A stretch of 64,000 bases of DNA from Cololabis saira (taxonomy: Eukaryota > Chordata > Actinopteri > Beloniformes > Belonidae). Both the position numbers and the translations under genes were made by a program. The stretch lies in NCBI RefSeq assembly GCF_033807715.1, contig NC_084587.1, positions 19,443,017 through 19,507,016 of the forward strand. The letters run 5' to 3'. A model generated the notes under the pieces. That model was not told the DNA's origin. It worked only from the letters and a program-made list of their open reading frames with translations, and made no database searches. Below, one piece after another: positions 12,605 through 24,934 of this stretch (position 1 is the stretch's first letter; each line of letters opens with the position of its first letter).

Positions 12605-13010
12605 CGCCTCAAGGTTCAACGTGCTGTGCGTTCAGAGATGCTCTTCTGCATACTTCGGTTGTAACGAGTAGTTATTTGAGTTACTGTTGCCTTTCTATGA
12701 GCATCAAACAAAGCATTTGCGCACACAGAACTGCCACTCACTAGATATTTTCTCTTTTTCAGACCATTCTCTGTAAACCCTAGAGATGGTTGTGAGTGAA
12801 AATCCCAGTAGATCAGCAGTTTCTGAAATACCCGCCCGGCACCAACAACCATGCCACATTCAAAGTCACCAAAATCCCCTTTTTTCCCCATTTAGATGCT
12901 CGGTTTGAACTGCAGCAGATCGTCTTGACCATGTCTACATGCCTACATGCATTGAGTGAGCCTAAATGCTACCCTCCTGTCCTCATATTTATTTACATGT
13001 CCTTTGTTAA
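12605..13010 (-). pseudogene. Tc1-like transposase, N-terminal relic
   Basis: On the minus strand a frame opens MGKKGDFGDFECGMVVGA and later contains GFTENGLKKRKYLVSGSS and DAHRKATVTQITTRYN. This is recognisably the N-terminal DNA-binding (paired-like HTH) region of a fish Tc1/mariner transposase. Internal deletions and frame slips are evident. The DDE catalytic domain is absent, so it is dead. Confidence 0.8.
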
Positions 13011-14340
13011 TACAAGTATATAAAAATAACAGCATAACGGCTCGTATCATGGCAGCATACTTTGCAACCTTCCTGAGTCAAATAAAAAGCATTCATTCAA
13101 TAACACCTTGACAAAAACGGCTGGGATCTGTTCAAAAACACTGTAGAAAAGATGGATTAAAATTAATTTAAAATATTTACAATTAATAAACTTAAAGAAA
13201 AAAGTTATTTTTCAAAACATGATTTCATTTGGCACTCATTCAGGTAAAAAAAAAAACAGAGAGAGAAAAAAAAGGCCACACCTTACTCCAGAAGATTCTC
13301 CCGATATCTTACAACACTACAATGCATCCGTCTTCTCACTAATTCAACTTCTACCTTTCTTGACAGCCCTAAGAAAAAAGAGAGCTAGAAAGATGTGTTC
13401 CTTGAATAAATTGCCTGCAACATTATTCCCGCTTCCTTGCCCCCCCCCCTCTCTTCACATCACTCCACCCAACATCAAGGACACTCATGTCAGCTTCTTC
13501 CATCTGCTGATTGACACAAATGTCCCTCTGTCTGTTAATCCTGATCTAAACGAAAACCAATATCAACCGAACCCTCTTTACACATGAGTCTTGCTTATCT
13601 ATTACTCTATCACTCCCGTTAGAAGTCCTTTCACTGCAGGAAAGCTGAATGCAGTATGAACATGCACTAATTTGGTATTCATAAAGCACCGTCATCTCAA
13701 AGTTGGCAGTACTGCGGCTCTTATCTCCAGCCTAGATATGTTTAGTAGGAGACATACAGTGCAATCAGATGAGCTAAAAATCGTACGTACCAGTGAATGA
13801 GGACTTTCTGAATACTGTAACACACAAGCGAACATCATTCTACGATAATGTTCTTGTTAATAAACATCTCCCTGAAAGAAACTGCATGCATTTTTATTAT
13901 ATTTGTCAGCAGCACTCCAGATATTTCTGTCAAAGAAACAATTTGCTGACATGACATCTGTTCCTCTGGGGTTTTGGTAAATATTTCTTCACTTGGAGTT
14001 TGCATAATTCAGCAGGAGCAGGACTGTATTGTACTACCCCAACAGTCCACAATCACAGTGCAGATCACGTTCTGAATCCGATTTCTTTTCATCCGCCTCT
14101 GGAGGTCTTGCTGTGTGCTCCTCTCCCTCTCTCCTTCGCTGGTAATGAGATAAGATTTCTTTCTGCCCTGATGGATTTACTTTGCAGTTAAGGTTGCTGT
14201 TCACCGGAATAAAGGCCTGTTTTCTGACCGATGCATGGGGACAACAAAAATCTCCACGATCTGTGGTGCCTTTCGACCCTTTAGATACTTTACCACAGCT
14301 GGTTGCTACTTTGAGCCTCGGGGTGGAAGCCTGCAGCAGC

Positions 14341-14368
14341 CAGCAGCAGCAGCAGCAGCAGCAGCAGC
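14341..14368. repeat. (CAG)n trinucleotide repeat
   Basis: About nine CAG units, preceded by imperfect CAGC repeats. It gives polyglutamine or polycysteine frames that are not part of any supported gene. Confidence 0.95.
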
Positions 14369-14615
14369 TCTCTTCGTATTCTGAATATAACATGAAAACC
14401 TGATGCTACTCTGCTCTGGTGGATGCAGTAAAACGGAAGCCTGCACTTCTCATATCTGTACATTACCATACGTGCTAATTACCTTAATAAGCAATAAAAT
14501 CACACCACTCTAGTTGATTTTATATAATCTTCTTGCAAGAGTGCACAAAAACAAACCAATGTAAACATAAAACAGGCATAACAATCTTCCAACAGATAAT
14601 AAATATTCCCTTTAA

Positions 14616-14961
14616 AGGAGCATGAGGCTCCTTTTAATAAATGAGACTCATTAGCGCCACCCTTCGCCACGACGGCCGTCGGGGGTACTGCAGCCAACAG
14701 CAAAGCCGGCATGGGAGAACGGGGAGAACGGGGAGAACGCGCATGCAGCGTCATGTGACGTCACATCCGCAGGACAGCGCGGGAAATTCCGGGCACAATT
14801 GTACATTTTGCAGCACACAGCATGTTCAAGGCAACGGAGAGATACACTAGAGGGCTCATTCTTTTAGGTTTGGAACTCTTCATCTGACATTATTACTAGA
14901 AAACTTAAAACGTATACAATTTTTTTTCATAAATCCTGCCTCAATCCTGCCTCATGCTCCT
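14616..14961. mobile_element. TTAA-target MITE with an internal CRE palindrome
   Basis: Inverted ends AGGAGCATGAGGC and GCCTCATGCTCCT are flanked by TTAA on both sides (14612-14615 and 14962-14965). That is a target duplication typical of piggyBac or Kolobok superfamilies. The interior is GC-rich, with three direct GGGAGAACG-type units (about 14713-14739) and the 14-bp palindrome ATGTGACGTCACAT (14753-14766), which contains a full CRE. It has no transposase. Confidence 0.78.
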
Positions 14962-15727
14962 TTAACTGTTTAATTTCACTCCCAGTGAGGTGTCTGACCA
15001 ATACTACACAGACGCACAGCTTGTAGAGTTAAATTTACATCTTAACTAAACATTTGACTTGTAGTTTTGCAGATTTTTCCAACAACGCCCTCTTCATTTC
15101 ATACAAGCTGCTCCAAGAGGATGACATGCTCCTGCAGGAGCGTCACTGCTGCCAGGTCAACTCTTTGGTTTCGTGTGAAAAAGATCTCACATCGCATTAA
15201 TGTCATGTCGTGTTTTCGATGACTGTTAGGATGTGACATGTGCATGTTTTTGTGAGATAATTGTGCAACAAACTAATATGCATGCTGGGACAGTAATGGT
15301 GTCTGAGCTGAAATGAACAGCTGCAACTGGAGCTCTGTGCATGCTCTCCATAATTACTTGCAGAGATTTTTAAGCGCAGGACAAATTATCAGGTCATTGT
15401 CATATTTTTATTCATGGTGCTGTCAGCAGCTAAAGGCAGCTCGTAGGAGTTATTTCTAGTTGCATAGCAACGCACAGTTAGGTGACTTGCATTTTTAGTG
15501 GCTGAAATCTCCTTGCCGGCGCTTAGCAGAATCTTCGCCGTTCATGGTATGTTTGTGAAGTGAAAAAAACTTTGGTTTGAGTGTCAGAGATTGTTAGGTC
15601 AACGTCTTTGCTTAGTCATGAACCCTGCGGAACCGACTGTGATGCTTTTTTTTCCACCTCAGACTGAATGAGTTCCCTGTTCGACTGCCAGCTTCTTCTG
15701 AGGGACGGAGACACAAGGAGTGTGTTC

Positions 15728-15812
15728 GTGTGTGTGTGTGTATGTGCATCCGTGTGTGTGTGTGCGTGTGAGGGAGAGCGAGAGAGAGAGCAAGAGAGAG
15801 AGAGAGAGAGGC
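15728..15812. repeat. compound (TG)n and (AG)n microsatellite
   Basis: Interrupted GTGTGTGTG runs pass into GAGAGAGAG runs. Simple-sequence DNA. Confidence 0.9.
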
Positions 15813-18800
15813 AGAGGATTTAAAGCGGCAGCATCACCTTCCTGCTGTGACGCTGCCAGGGTACACGACTGCAGACGCTGCAACTTTAAGAGAAAATAGA
15901 GAGAAAATAAAAAAATAGAAAAAGATTCTGCTTGATAAACTATAGTTTTAACATGTCTAGAAATGTCTACGGCTTCACAGAGCCTTTTAAGTGCCTGGCA
16001 TTTTTGTGCATACGCTTTTTTTTTTAGCCAACAGGATATTCTTCTTCAGTATTTCCATGAGATTATTATTCCCTTCTCCACAGATGTGGACAATTCTGTT
16101 CCTCATTGGAACAATCTGTCATTCCCTTTTAACAATAATTAAATGAAAAGCAGTTGTCTTATGAATACCTGAGTGACCCAATTAGAGTAAGAAAAGAAAG
16201 GCTTTGTTGTTCATAATAAAAAATACGCGAACATACTCGGGACCACCGTAACTGGTCATAAACCCTTACTTGAAAGACATTCTTTAAACTAATTTTCAAC
16301 GTTAATTAGTAACAATCGTCTTCAGTATTTTTAATCACCTTTTCAGGAGAAATCCTGCTACTGTGTGGTTTGGTATTATTACTGTTGTTATCATTATAAG
16401 CACCACTGCAAAAAAAAAAAACAGAACAAGCAAAGGAGGCCGATATCTGAGGTCAAAAAGCAGGAAATTAGAGATAAGCAACTTAAAGGTCAAGGCTCTA
16501 TGAACATCCCCAATATCATGACAAACCAAACAGGTATCACGTTGGGGGGGCTATACAACTGTGAAAGGCACTTTTCCCAACTGACCTTTTTACAGATAAA
16601 ACAAGTATGTGAAAAACCGGTGAGCAGCTAGTACCGTATTCGCTCCTTGACCCAGATAATGATGTCCCACTATTAAATGTCAATAAGCAGTCGGCTGATA
16701 TGCTTTCATTTAATTCGGTTTGCTATCTACGCGCCACTCACTGATGCTGCGAACAGTGCAGTGATGTGAGCAGCTGAGTGTTTGTGATACGAGTGCAGGC
16801 CTTTCATAAAGCCTGATAAGTAGACAGAGGAAGAGTGATAAAATATTGGCTGTCCTGATGTATGTATGAGAGCAGGACATAAACTCTTAGTAATAGATGT
16901 TTGCTTTAAAGGGGATTTGTGATGGTGGAAGGAAAAAAGGCTTTTCTGTGCTTGAGGGCACAAATATGTGCGTTTAAAATATATACCAAATCAAAAACTC
17001 AGTCATAGCATCACCCCGACGCTTAGTTCTGGCCGGCCTGAGTCTGAGAATGTCATTCATGGAGCTGTTGACGTTTGCAAGATACTGTGACATCGCAGAC
17101 CCATATCAGAGTAGAACTTCACCATCTTCATCTCCAACGAGTTTAACATCAGGATGCATTTTCTGCGTCATCAAAGTGGGCAGTTGCAAATTTGTAGGAC
17201 AGATTGTAAGTATTCACATGTATATGTATTGAAAACAAAAACAAACTGACAGAAATGGGTGGATTGGCATCATAGCAGCTGTTGTGACCAGAGGGTAGAA
17301 ACATATGGAAAAATTTGATTTTGTCATTTGTTTCTGGAATATTTTGAACAAAATACATTACAGACATTTCAAAAAACCTAAAGAAACTGCTCAAAAAGGG
17401 CATATGTCTCCATTACCAAAAGAAAAAAAAACTGCTTTTATCAGGCAGAGGGTTTAACTTTAAGCTTCTGGGTTCAAATATTTCTCGTTTAACTTCTTTT
17501 TTTAACTTGCTTGAAAATGTTATCTTTACACCTTTTTACATCTTTACTACTATTGCGCCTCCTAATTACATGTTTAAAAATGTTGTCAATAATAGTGAAC
17601 GAAAAGCTCTGATATTTAATTTCATGAATCTATTTTTTTTTTTTTTTAAGAGATTGGCAAGGCAGGAAACTAGTTCACAATTGCATTTTAACCCAGTTTT
17701 TGCGTCCAGTATCTCAAACTAGAAATAACATGAGTGTTCGGAACTCAAAGTAAATCACGCTGGGCTTCATTTCAATAAAAGCTCTGAATGCCTTGGCTTA
17801 CAATAAGTCACTGTTGTTCGAGCTCCAAATCATCTTCAGCTTCCCTCATAACGCTGTGATTTATATCCAAGTTTATTTACAGCAGCCGGACTCGCTCACG
17901 AAGCAGCGTGGCAGCTTTATGCACAGATTGGCAGGAGGAAGCGAGAAAAAACAAGCTTCTGCCAACCCAGCTGCTGACGCACAACCTTTCACTTAGCATT
18001 TAGCCCGAGCAGCGGACCAGCCCCGGAGGAAGGAATGAGAACAAGACAGCTGAAGACCATATCTGCTGACCGAAAGTTACACCATCCGCATGAGGCTCGA
18101 GTCGGCCTGCATGCAGTCAGATGTTTAAATGGCCTCAGGAAACAGTCTACTACCTTCTCCATCACCAGAATTGACTTAGACCAATTATGCAGATCTTAAC
18201 CAATCGTGTAGATGTCTTAAACTGGCAATCTGGTTGTGCAGCCACTAAGCCCTCTGTTTTTCATTCTTCACACGACTATTTTTATTCCTTTCCTTGCAAA
18301 CATCAAACTCCAATGCTGTGAACGTCTTCTAAGGGAGGCCGTCTGAAAAATATACACAAACCTGTCAGGTTTTTCAGTGATTCATGTGTTTAGAAAAGCT
18401 TGGAACACCTTTGATATCCACTTTACCCAGACAGCACGATGATATCCTTGTTTAATATAAAATCCCCTAACCTGCTTTTTTTCTTTACCTCAACACTTGA
18501 GAATCTAGTATTTGATACATATTGCTTTCTTTACTAGCATGTTATTTCACCGATGAGCAGTGCATTAACATTAGAACCTGGATGTTCAACTAGAAAGCCA
18601 ACTTTTACACAACAGAGCTACAGTTCATTATATTTTCAGTTAGAAGGAAAATATCACATTTGTTATGGAGCTAGAACAGTCTCAATAGTCACAAATGCAC
18701 AGGCTGATTCACACATGCGTAGGGCAAGATACACAAACGTATTATTGATGCACGCACGAATATAACTGATTTACAAACGGTTTGTGGTCTGTGAACTTCG

Positions 18801-19208
18801 CTGCATTTGTGTTTTTTAAACACGGAATTATCTGCAACCAATCAGATATCTTCCTCGTTTCAGCCAATCATAAGAACGCACCCCACGTGGGCGACAATTT
18901 ACTCATAAGCCAATCACATTAAGCCATTCAAACCGCACTATATGCATGCGCATTTCGGTCAGGTCAACATGGCTTCCAGCAAGGACAGCGGAGCGATAAG
19001 TGAAACATCTCATTTAATATGTTTGGCTATTTAATCCCCTTGTTTGCTATGAGAAGTGTTTAGTTATTCATTTCAATTGCTTTAATTGTGCAACTACCAA
19101 TACAAGCCACATATTATTGTAGTGGCAGCTGTCCATGCTGAAGCACTGTCAGGTGGGATGGTGCATGGACTCATGGGATGCCATATTCCTTTGGAAGTTT
19201 CCTTCATT

Positions 19209-19314
19209 GTTAATCAAATCTGACTTGCAGAATTTAAATAAAGTTTAAAATTGACAGGTGGAGCTCAAAGCAGTCAGTTGACTCGGTAAATTCTGCAAGT
19301 CAGGTTTTATTAAC
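19209..19314. repeat. 27-bp inverted repeat with a 52-bp loop
   Basis: The arms are 19209-19235 (GTTAATCAAATCTGACTTGC and on) and 19288-19314, complementary apart from two mismatches. They could form a stem-loop. They may be the ends of a short MITE, but no target duplication was found. Confidence 0.6.
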
Positions 19315-19977
19315 AATTCTAGCTACAACAACACATAGAGATATCATTAGCTGCTACACTCATCTCCCTCATGGTAAAACAGCAACCAGAGCATCACCTG
19401 TGAAAACTATTGCATCTGGGAGACCAAACAATAAAAAAAAGAAGCAAAACCACACATATAAAAACACCCAAAACCACAGTTAGTGAAGGAAACCTCCAAA
19501 GGAATATGGCATCCGTTGAGTCAGAGCACAGTATTTTCAGAAAACACCTCTCAGACATTCAAGTTCATTTGACTATGGACGCTGATACTTTTAAACATAT
19601 CTAATAGAACTTCTATACGGTGAACATATTCTCAAAACGACATAGAAGAAGTTAAACTTAACTTTAATTAACTAATTAACTTCAAACAAGAAAAATATAT
19701 ATACCAATAAGTTTTCCTCTCAAGTTATTACAGAGTCATTATTTGCTTCACCTCAGTGTGGTGGGGGCCGACAGAAACATGTTCAAATATTTTTATTTAT
19801 TTATATTATATATATATTATATATTTATATTTTTATGTCTAATAAGCTTTTAACCATCACCTCCTACTCCAGATATGGTTATTCTCAGTCAGCTCTAAAA
19901 GACGGCGATGGCCCAATGCCAAACTGGAAGCTTTACGACCTCAGTTAATAAACCACTGGATGATGTCAGTGGCTACG

Positions 19978-20190
19978 CTGCAAAAACAACAGAAATGAGC
20001 CTAATATTCCTTAAATCTAGTTGAAAATGTCTTATTTTGAGCAAATATTTCTTTGCCAATGAGGTTCAAAAGTGTTCTTGGACTGGACATCTTAAAGCGA
20101 GTAAAATTGTCTCAAAATTTCTTGAGACAAGGCTTGTTTAAAAACCTTTCTTAGGAATAGGCTTTTGCCGTGTAAAAAGCTCTTTTTAGT
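19978..20190. repeat. degenerate fish repeat rich in TCTTATTTTGAGCAAAT-type blocks
   Basis: It starts GCTGCAAAAACAACAGAAATG and ends near TTTGCCGTGTAAAAAG. The CACTGCAAAAA-like end and the inverted TCTTGAGACAAG segment suggest a decayed palindromic MITE. Boundaries are approximate. Confidence 0.35.
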
Positions 20191-20268
20191 TTACGGATGC
20201 AAACTGTTCACTAAAAACTTCCATACAGCAGGCATTCAAGGTGTTGTTGTTCAATTTTAATTAAAAAT

Positions 20269-22140
20269 TAAAGCTGCAAGCAGCGATGAACGGGCCCTCG
20301 CACTCATGGCCACCGCCCCCCATAAGCATATCAGAAATGACACCACCAACGACTTCCTATGTCAAACCATTCAAAAGTTATAGCAGAAAATCGGGACAAC
20401 CAATCAGAAGAAGGGGTGGGGCTAATTAAGGCCAAAGAAGCTCAAGGACTCATTACAGAGTCCCATGACACCACCCACGACTCTCTATGTCAAAACATTG
20501 AAATGTTATAGCAGGAAATAGGGACAACCAATCAGAAGAAGGGGCGTGGCTAATTTTCACCAATTATGGTCAAGGACTCAATACCGAGTCCCATGACACC
20601 ACCCACGAGTCTGTATGTCAAACCTTTCAAAAGTTATGGCAGAGAAAAGTATTCTAGGGGGCGCTGTTGAGCCATTAGGTCAAGCCCATTAATGCAAACC
20701 ATGAAATATCAAATTTATCGCCAGTCCTGGCTTGCATGCCAAATTTGGTGCCTTTTGGGGAACTATCAAATATGGACCAATCAGATGAAGGGGGGGCGCG
20801 CTTTTTGGCGTCTAGCGTCGACACAGTAACACTTTTGAAAGAGAAAAGTAATGCGTGTAGTCGCAGGATGGAGACGCACATTTTGATGTATAGCACACCT
20901 GAGTGCACATTAGGGTTCGGGCCGTATTAATTGCCGAAGGAATGGCATAAATTGCGCCAAAATTACACAATTAATTCAAAATGGCCGACTTCCTGTTCGG
21001 TTTCGGCCATGGCGCCAAGAGACTTTTCTTTAAGTTGCGACATGATACAGGTGTGTACCGATTTCCGTGCATGTACGTTAAACCGTATTGTGGGGCTTGA
21101 GGCACAAAGTTTTCTAGGGGGCGCTGTTGAGCCATTTTGCCACGCCCATTAATACAAACCATGAAATATCAAATTTATCGCCAGGCCTGGCTTGCATGCA
21201 AAATTTGGTGACTTTTGGGGAACTATCAAATATGGACCAATCAGATGAAGGGGGGCACGCCTTATGGCGTCTAGCGTCGCCAGGGTAACACTTTTGAAAG
21301 AGAAAAGTAATGTGCGTAGTCGCAGGATGGAGACGCACATTTTGATGTATAACACATCTGGGTTCACGATACGGTTCGGGCCGTATTAATTCTCGAAGGA
21401 ATGGCATATATTGCTCCAAAATTACGGGATTAATTCAGAATGTTCAAAATGGCCGACTTCCTGTTCGGTTTCGGCCATGGCGCCAAGAGACTTTTCTTTA
21501 AGTTGTGACATGATACAGACGTGTACCGATTTTCGTTCATGTACGTCAAACCGTATTATGGGGCTTGAGGCGCAAGGTTTTTTCTGTCTGAACCAATCAG
21601 ATGAAGGCTGGGCGCGCATTTTGGCGTCTAGCGTCGCCAAGGTAACGCTTTTGAAAGAGAAAAGTAATGCGTGGTGTCGGAGGATGGAGACGCACATTTT
21701 GATGTATAACACACTTGGAGGCACGTTACGGTTGGGGCCGTATTAACTGCCGAAGGAATGGCATAAATTGCGCCAAAATTACACAATTAATTCAAAATGG
21801 CCGACTTCCTGTTCGGTTTCGGGCATGGCGCCAAGAGACTTTTATTAAGGTTGCGCCATGATACAGGGGTGTACCGATTTTCGTGCATGTACGTCAAACC
21901 GTATCGTGGGGCTTGAGGCACAAAGTTTTCAAGGGGGCGCTGTTGAGCCATTTTGCCACGCCCATGAATGCAAACCATTAAATATCAAATTTTTCGCCAG
22001 GTCTGGCTTGCGTGCAAAATTTGGTGACTTTTTGGGCACGTTTAGGGGGGCAAAAAGGCCCTCCTTTCGTCAGAAAAATAATACAAAGAATTCCTACAGA
22101 TACAATAGGGCCTTCGCACTGAAGGTGCTCGGGCCCTAAA
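20269..22140 (+). repeat. 1.87-kb dispersed repeat with three tandem internal units
   Basis: It opens AAAGCTGCAAGCAGCGATGA followed by ACGGGCCCTCGCAC, and closes with a hairpin (AGGGCC, GCAC, GTGC, GGCCCT) and then AA. Internal units recur. GGGGGCGCTGTTGAGCCAT is at about 20657, 21117 and 21933. ACCAATCAGATGAAG is at about 20776, 21236 and 21593. AAAATGGCCGACTTCCTGTT is at about 20978, 21448 and 21794. The period is about 460 bases, with one unit shortened by about 110. The class is unresolved; the terminal hairpin plus CTAA recalls a Helitron end, but no transposase or TC start is convincing. Confidence 0.75.
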
Positions 22141-22184
22141 AAGAATTACACACTAAATCAAGGCATGTTATAAACAGTACTTGA

Positions 22185-23420
22185 ATATACATCGATCAGG
22201 ATTTGTCGTTAAAACAGCATATTAATCAGGTTTGTAAGACAGCGTTTTTCCATCCCCGTAATAGCCCAAAGATTAGAAACATCTTCTCCCGCAGTGATGC
22301 TGAAAAACTAATTTATGCCCTTGTATCTTCTAGACTAGATTACTGTAATGTATTATTAGGAGGAAGGCGAAGTAATTCACTGAATAACTTCCAGCTGATC
22401 CAAAATGCAGCAGTGCGAGTGCTGACAGAATTCAACAAGAGAAACCACGTCTCTCCAGTGTTAGCCTTCCTCCATTGGCTCCCCGTAAAAATAAACAATA
22501 AAGTGAACATTTTAAATTTTACTTGCATATAAAGCCCAAAACCGCCTAGCTGCATGATATTCTTAAAACTTGATAGTACCTAATGTTCCTAATAGAGCTC
22601 TCCGTTCTCAGAGGGCAGGTTTACTCGTAGTTCCTAGAGTATCCAAATGTAGATCTGGAGGACGGGCCTTCTGCTATTAGGAAACATTACTATGGAACCA
22701 ACTTCCAATCTGGGTTAAGGAGGCTGACACCACCTCCACCTTTAAAACTAAACTTAAATCTTTCTGTTTAGTAAAACTATAGTTAGTGTAAACTCTAGTG
22801 TGTTAGGGGCAGTAGTTATAGCTGCAGCTAAAGGACAACACTAGAGCAGCTTTTTTAAAAGATAACTTCTTTGTAGATATATTGCTGTAGACCTACGCTA
22901 CAGGGGGACACCAATATGATCCACACCCCTTCTTCTCTCCTCTTCCGCTCTTTCCGTTCTCCAGCTCAATCCACAGTTATCGATTAGAAGTATCTCATAA
23001 GAATAATTGTTGTAGTTTCTTGTACTGGTCTGCCTCCTCCTTTTCTCGTCTGTATGTTTGCAGGCCAGAGCTTCCAGAGCTGCATGTTGACCTGCAGTCC
23101 CGCCCTCTGTCCACCTCAGTGTCTCCTGTCTACACCTGTTTATATAGTCGTCTCTGTAGAACACCAACTAACCATGTATCAGTAATATGTAGATATAACT
23201 CTTAGTTCTGCAGCTAATGAATCATTAATACTAATGTATCTTGTCTTTTGTACCTTTGGCAATATATGTGTCTCTCCTTTCTCTGTTCTTCATTCTCGCT
23301 TTCTGATCTCTTTCTGAAACCTTGAGTGCAGGTCCTGCTCAAGGTTTCTTCCCTCTTAAGGGGAATTTTTCTTGGCAAAAAGCAGCCGTGTAGTAGTTTT
23401 TCGGCCTAGAGGGGCTACCT
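22185..23420 (+). pseudogene. non-LTR retrotransposon fragment: reverse transcriptase C-terminus and 3' UTR
   Basis: The frame from about 22203 to 22532 contains RSDAEKLIYALVSSRLDYCN, LIQNAAVRVLTEFNKRNHV and SPVLAFLHWLPVKI. This is the conserved region just after the RT domain in L2/CR1/jockey-type fish LINEs. After stops, the following bases still read VPRVSKCRSGGRAF and ADTTSTFKTKLKS in shifted frames. The 3' UTR ends with AGGTCCTGCTCAAGGTTTC and the AAGGGGAATTTTTCTTGG tail. It is 5'-truncated and inactive. Confidence 0.85.
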
Positions 23421-24409
23421 GGTGGGTGGTCTTTGCTGATTGGGTATTCTAAAAGCAGGACGTGAACTTAAATCATGTGACCACAAATCATTTTGACCAG
23501 AGACATTTTGCTACAAGCACATTTGATGCAGTAGAGTACATGAATAAAACGATGGATGGACCGACGACTCTGTTTAGACCTTGTTGCTATATTACACCAA
23601 TATACTGTAGAGGTTCGGCGGGGGTTTCTTTTAATATCAATCGGTAAGATTGTTGCATCCGTTATTTATGTGTGTTCCTTTTCTTTGTGCTGCTTATTTC
23701 AGAAATTCAGTGGAGATTAAAAAAATTGAGATATTGATTAATTCTCTTTAATCTGAAATATTTGAATGACATACGTAAATGTTCAGCAATCCTCCATCAA
23801 AATATTTTTGAAGAGTTTTTATATCGGATATGCATGTATACCCTCTCAATCAAACATTCCTTTCTTTTTTTCCCCTCATTATGTATCCTCTTTAAAGCTA
23901 CTGACTAAGGCTGTGACCATGGAAACATTTGAAATACAGTGGCTGATTAACGGCATCTGCGTACAAAATCTGCGGCTGGATTCAGAGTTTGTGTGCGTAT
24001 CTACAGTTTTCAGGAAACAAAGCAAACATATACTGAGGCGATTGCCTTTCTTGTACCTGAAGATGAACTGGTTACTTAATTGGTGCAAAGGTTTTCTTTA
24101 GTCCTAAATTAAGCTAAACTGCACTAGATGTGATTGATATTCATGGTAAAATATTAGGTGTGTGTTCAAGATATTCAAAAACGGAGGTATCACAGAACCT
24201 GACATTTGACCAACCAATTCACTTGCTGTTCTTGTGGTTATCATACACATCACACCTAAATTTGTGTTTAACCAACTCTGCAACCGAGGCAATTTAGATT
24301 TCTCTAAGTAAAATTACAGCCTCATGAAAACAGCGTAATAAAAACCAGTTCATTTTCACTATACGAGAGGGAACAGCCACAGCCTGTCAGACGAGTACAT
24401 GTGACTTAC

Positions 24410-24639
24410 TGCTGTTTGTGGTTCAGTTCCGTCTCCTTGTTCACCAGGTCTTGCTTGAGGTTAGCGAGCATTTCCACAGAGACGTCCACCTGCCGGGAAA
24501 GCTCCGAGGCCTTGTCCTCCAGTTCTTGTTTCTCCTGGCTCAGCCGCTCACTCTCCTGCTTGGCCCGCTCCAGTTCAGAGCTCTTCCTCTCCAGCTCCGC
24601 CTGAAGACGGCCTACACGCGCCGCTATTTTCTGCTCCAC
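24410..24639 (-). CDS. fbxo41: fbxo41 second coding exon (residues 184-260), coiled coil
   Basis: This 230-nt exon lies between an AG acceptor (24641-24640, after a TTGT tract) and a GTAAGT donor (24409-24404). It encodes VEQKIAARVGRLQAELERK and then a heptad-rich Glu/Lys/Leu helix ending in LNHKQ plus a split codon (CA|G, phase 2). The segment ELSRQVDVSVEMLANLKQDL is the most conserved coiled-coil block shared by FBXO41 and ZNF365. In this protein family the region precedes the F-box and is presumed to serve in dimerisation or partner binding. The frame joins the first coding exon without a break. A Tc1-like transposase relic sits in the intron only about 90 bases upstream. Confidence 0.93.
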
Positions 24640-24727
24640 CTACAAGACGAGAAGAACTTAAGGTGCCTGACGTTCTGAGACAACCATCATGCAGCAAGAA
24701 ACATTTCTTTATATGCTAATGTGTTTG

Positions 24728-24934
24728 TTAACAAGAAACAGCCCAACGGCAATTTAAAGGAAGACTGGTTGATATTATTCCTGAGAAAATAAACATAATC
24801 CTCTTTTCTATGACCCCATGCACCCAAACAAGGTTCCAAGTGCCTGATGCTGCAAAACCCTCACATAGCATTATACTCCCACCACCATGTTTCACTGTGG
24901 GAAATGTGTTTCTTGGTTTAAAGGCCTTTCCCAT
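24728..24934 (-). pseudogene. Tc1-like transposase catalytic-region relic
   Basis: The minus strand reads NTFPTVKHGGGSIMLCEGFA. That is the Tc1/mariner block normally read as PTVKHGGGSIMLWGCF, ahead of the second catalytic Asp. SLPLNCRW follows after a gap. The substitution and the missing flanking domains show that the copy is dead. Confidence 0.82.

Larger units (their letters stand above)
7761..24409 (-). other. fbxo41: fbxo41 intron between coding exons 2 and 3 (16.6 kb)
   Basis: GTAAGT donor at 24409 and AG acceptor at 7761. It holds a LINE 3' tail, a teleost interspersed-repeat relic, a Tc1 relic, a TTAA-target MITE, a 1.87-kb tandem-structured repeat and a LINE fragment, all listed separately. 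Stretches 8800-10770, 10910-12600, 13020-14330, 15000-15720, 15820-19200 and 23440-24400 are AT-rich sequence in which I see no exon or recognisable repeat beyond short homopolymers. Confidence 0.75.

Noticed and set aside
21114..21746. ORFs of about 100 codons on both strands in the 20.3-22.1-kb repeat
   Set aside because: The same pseudo-peptides recur because the DNA units are tandemly repeated; no conserved protein domain.
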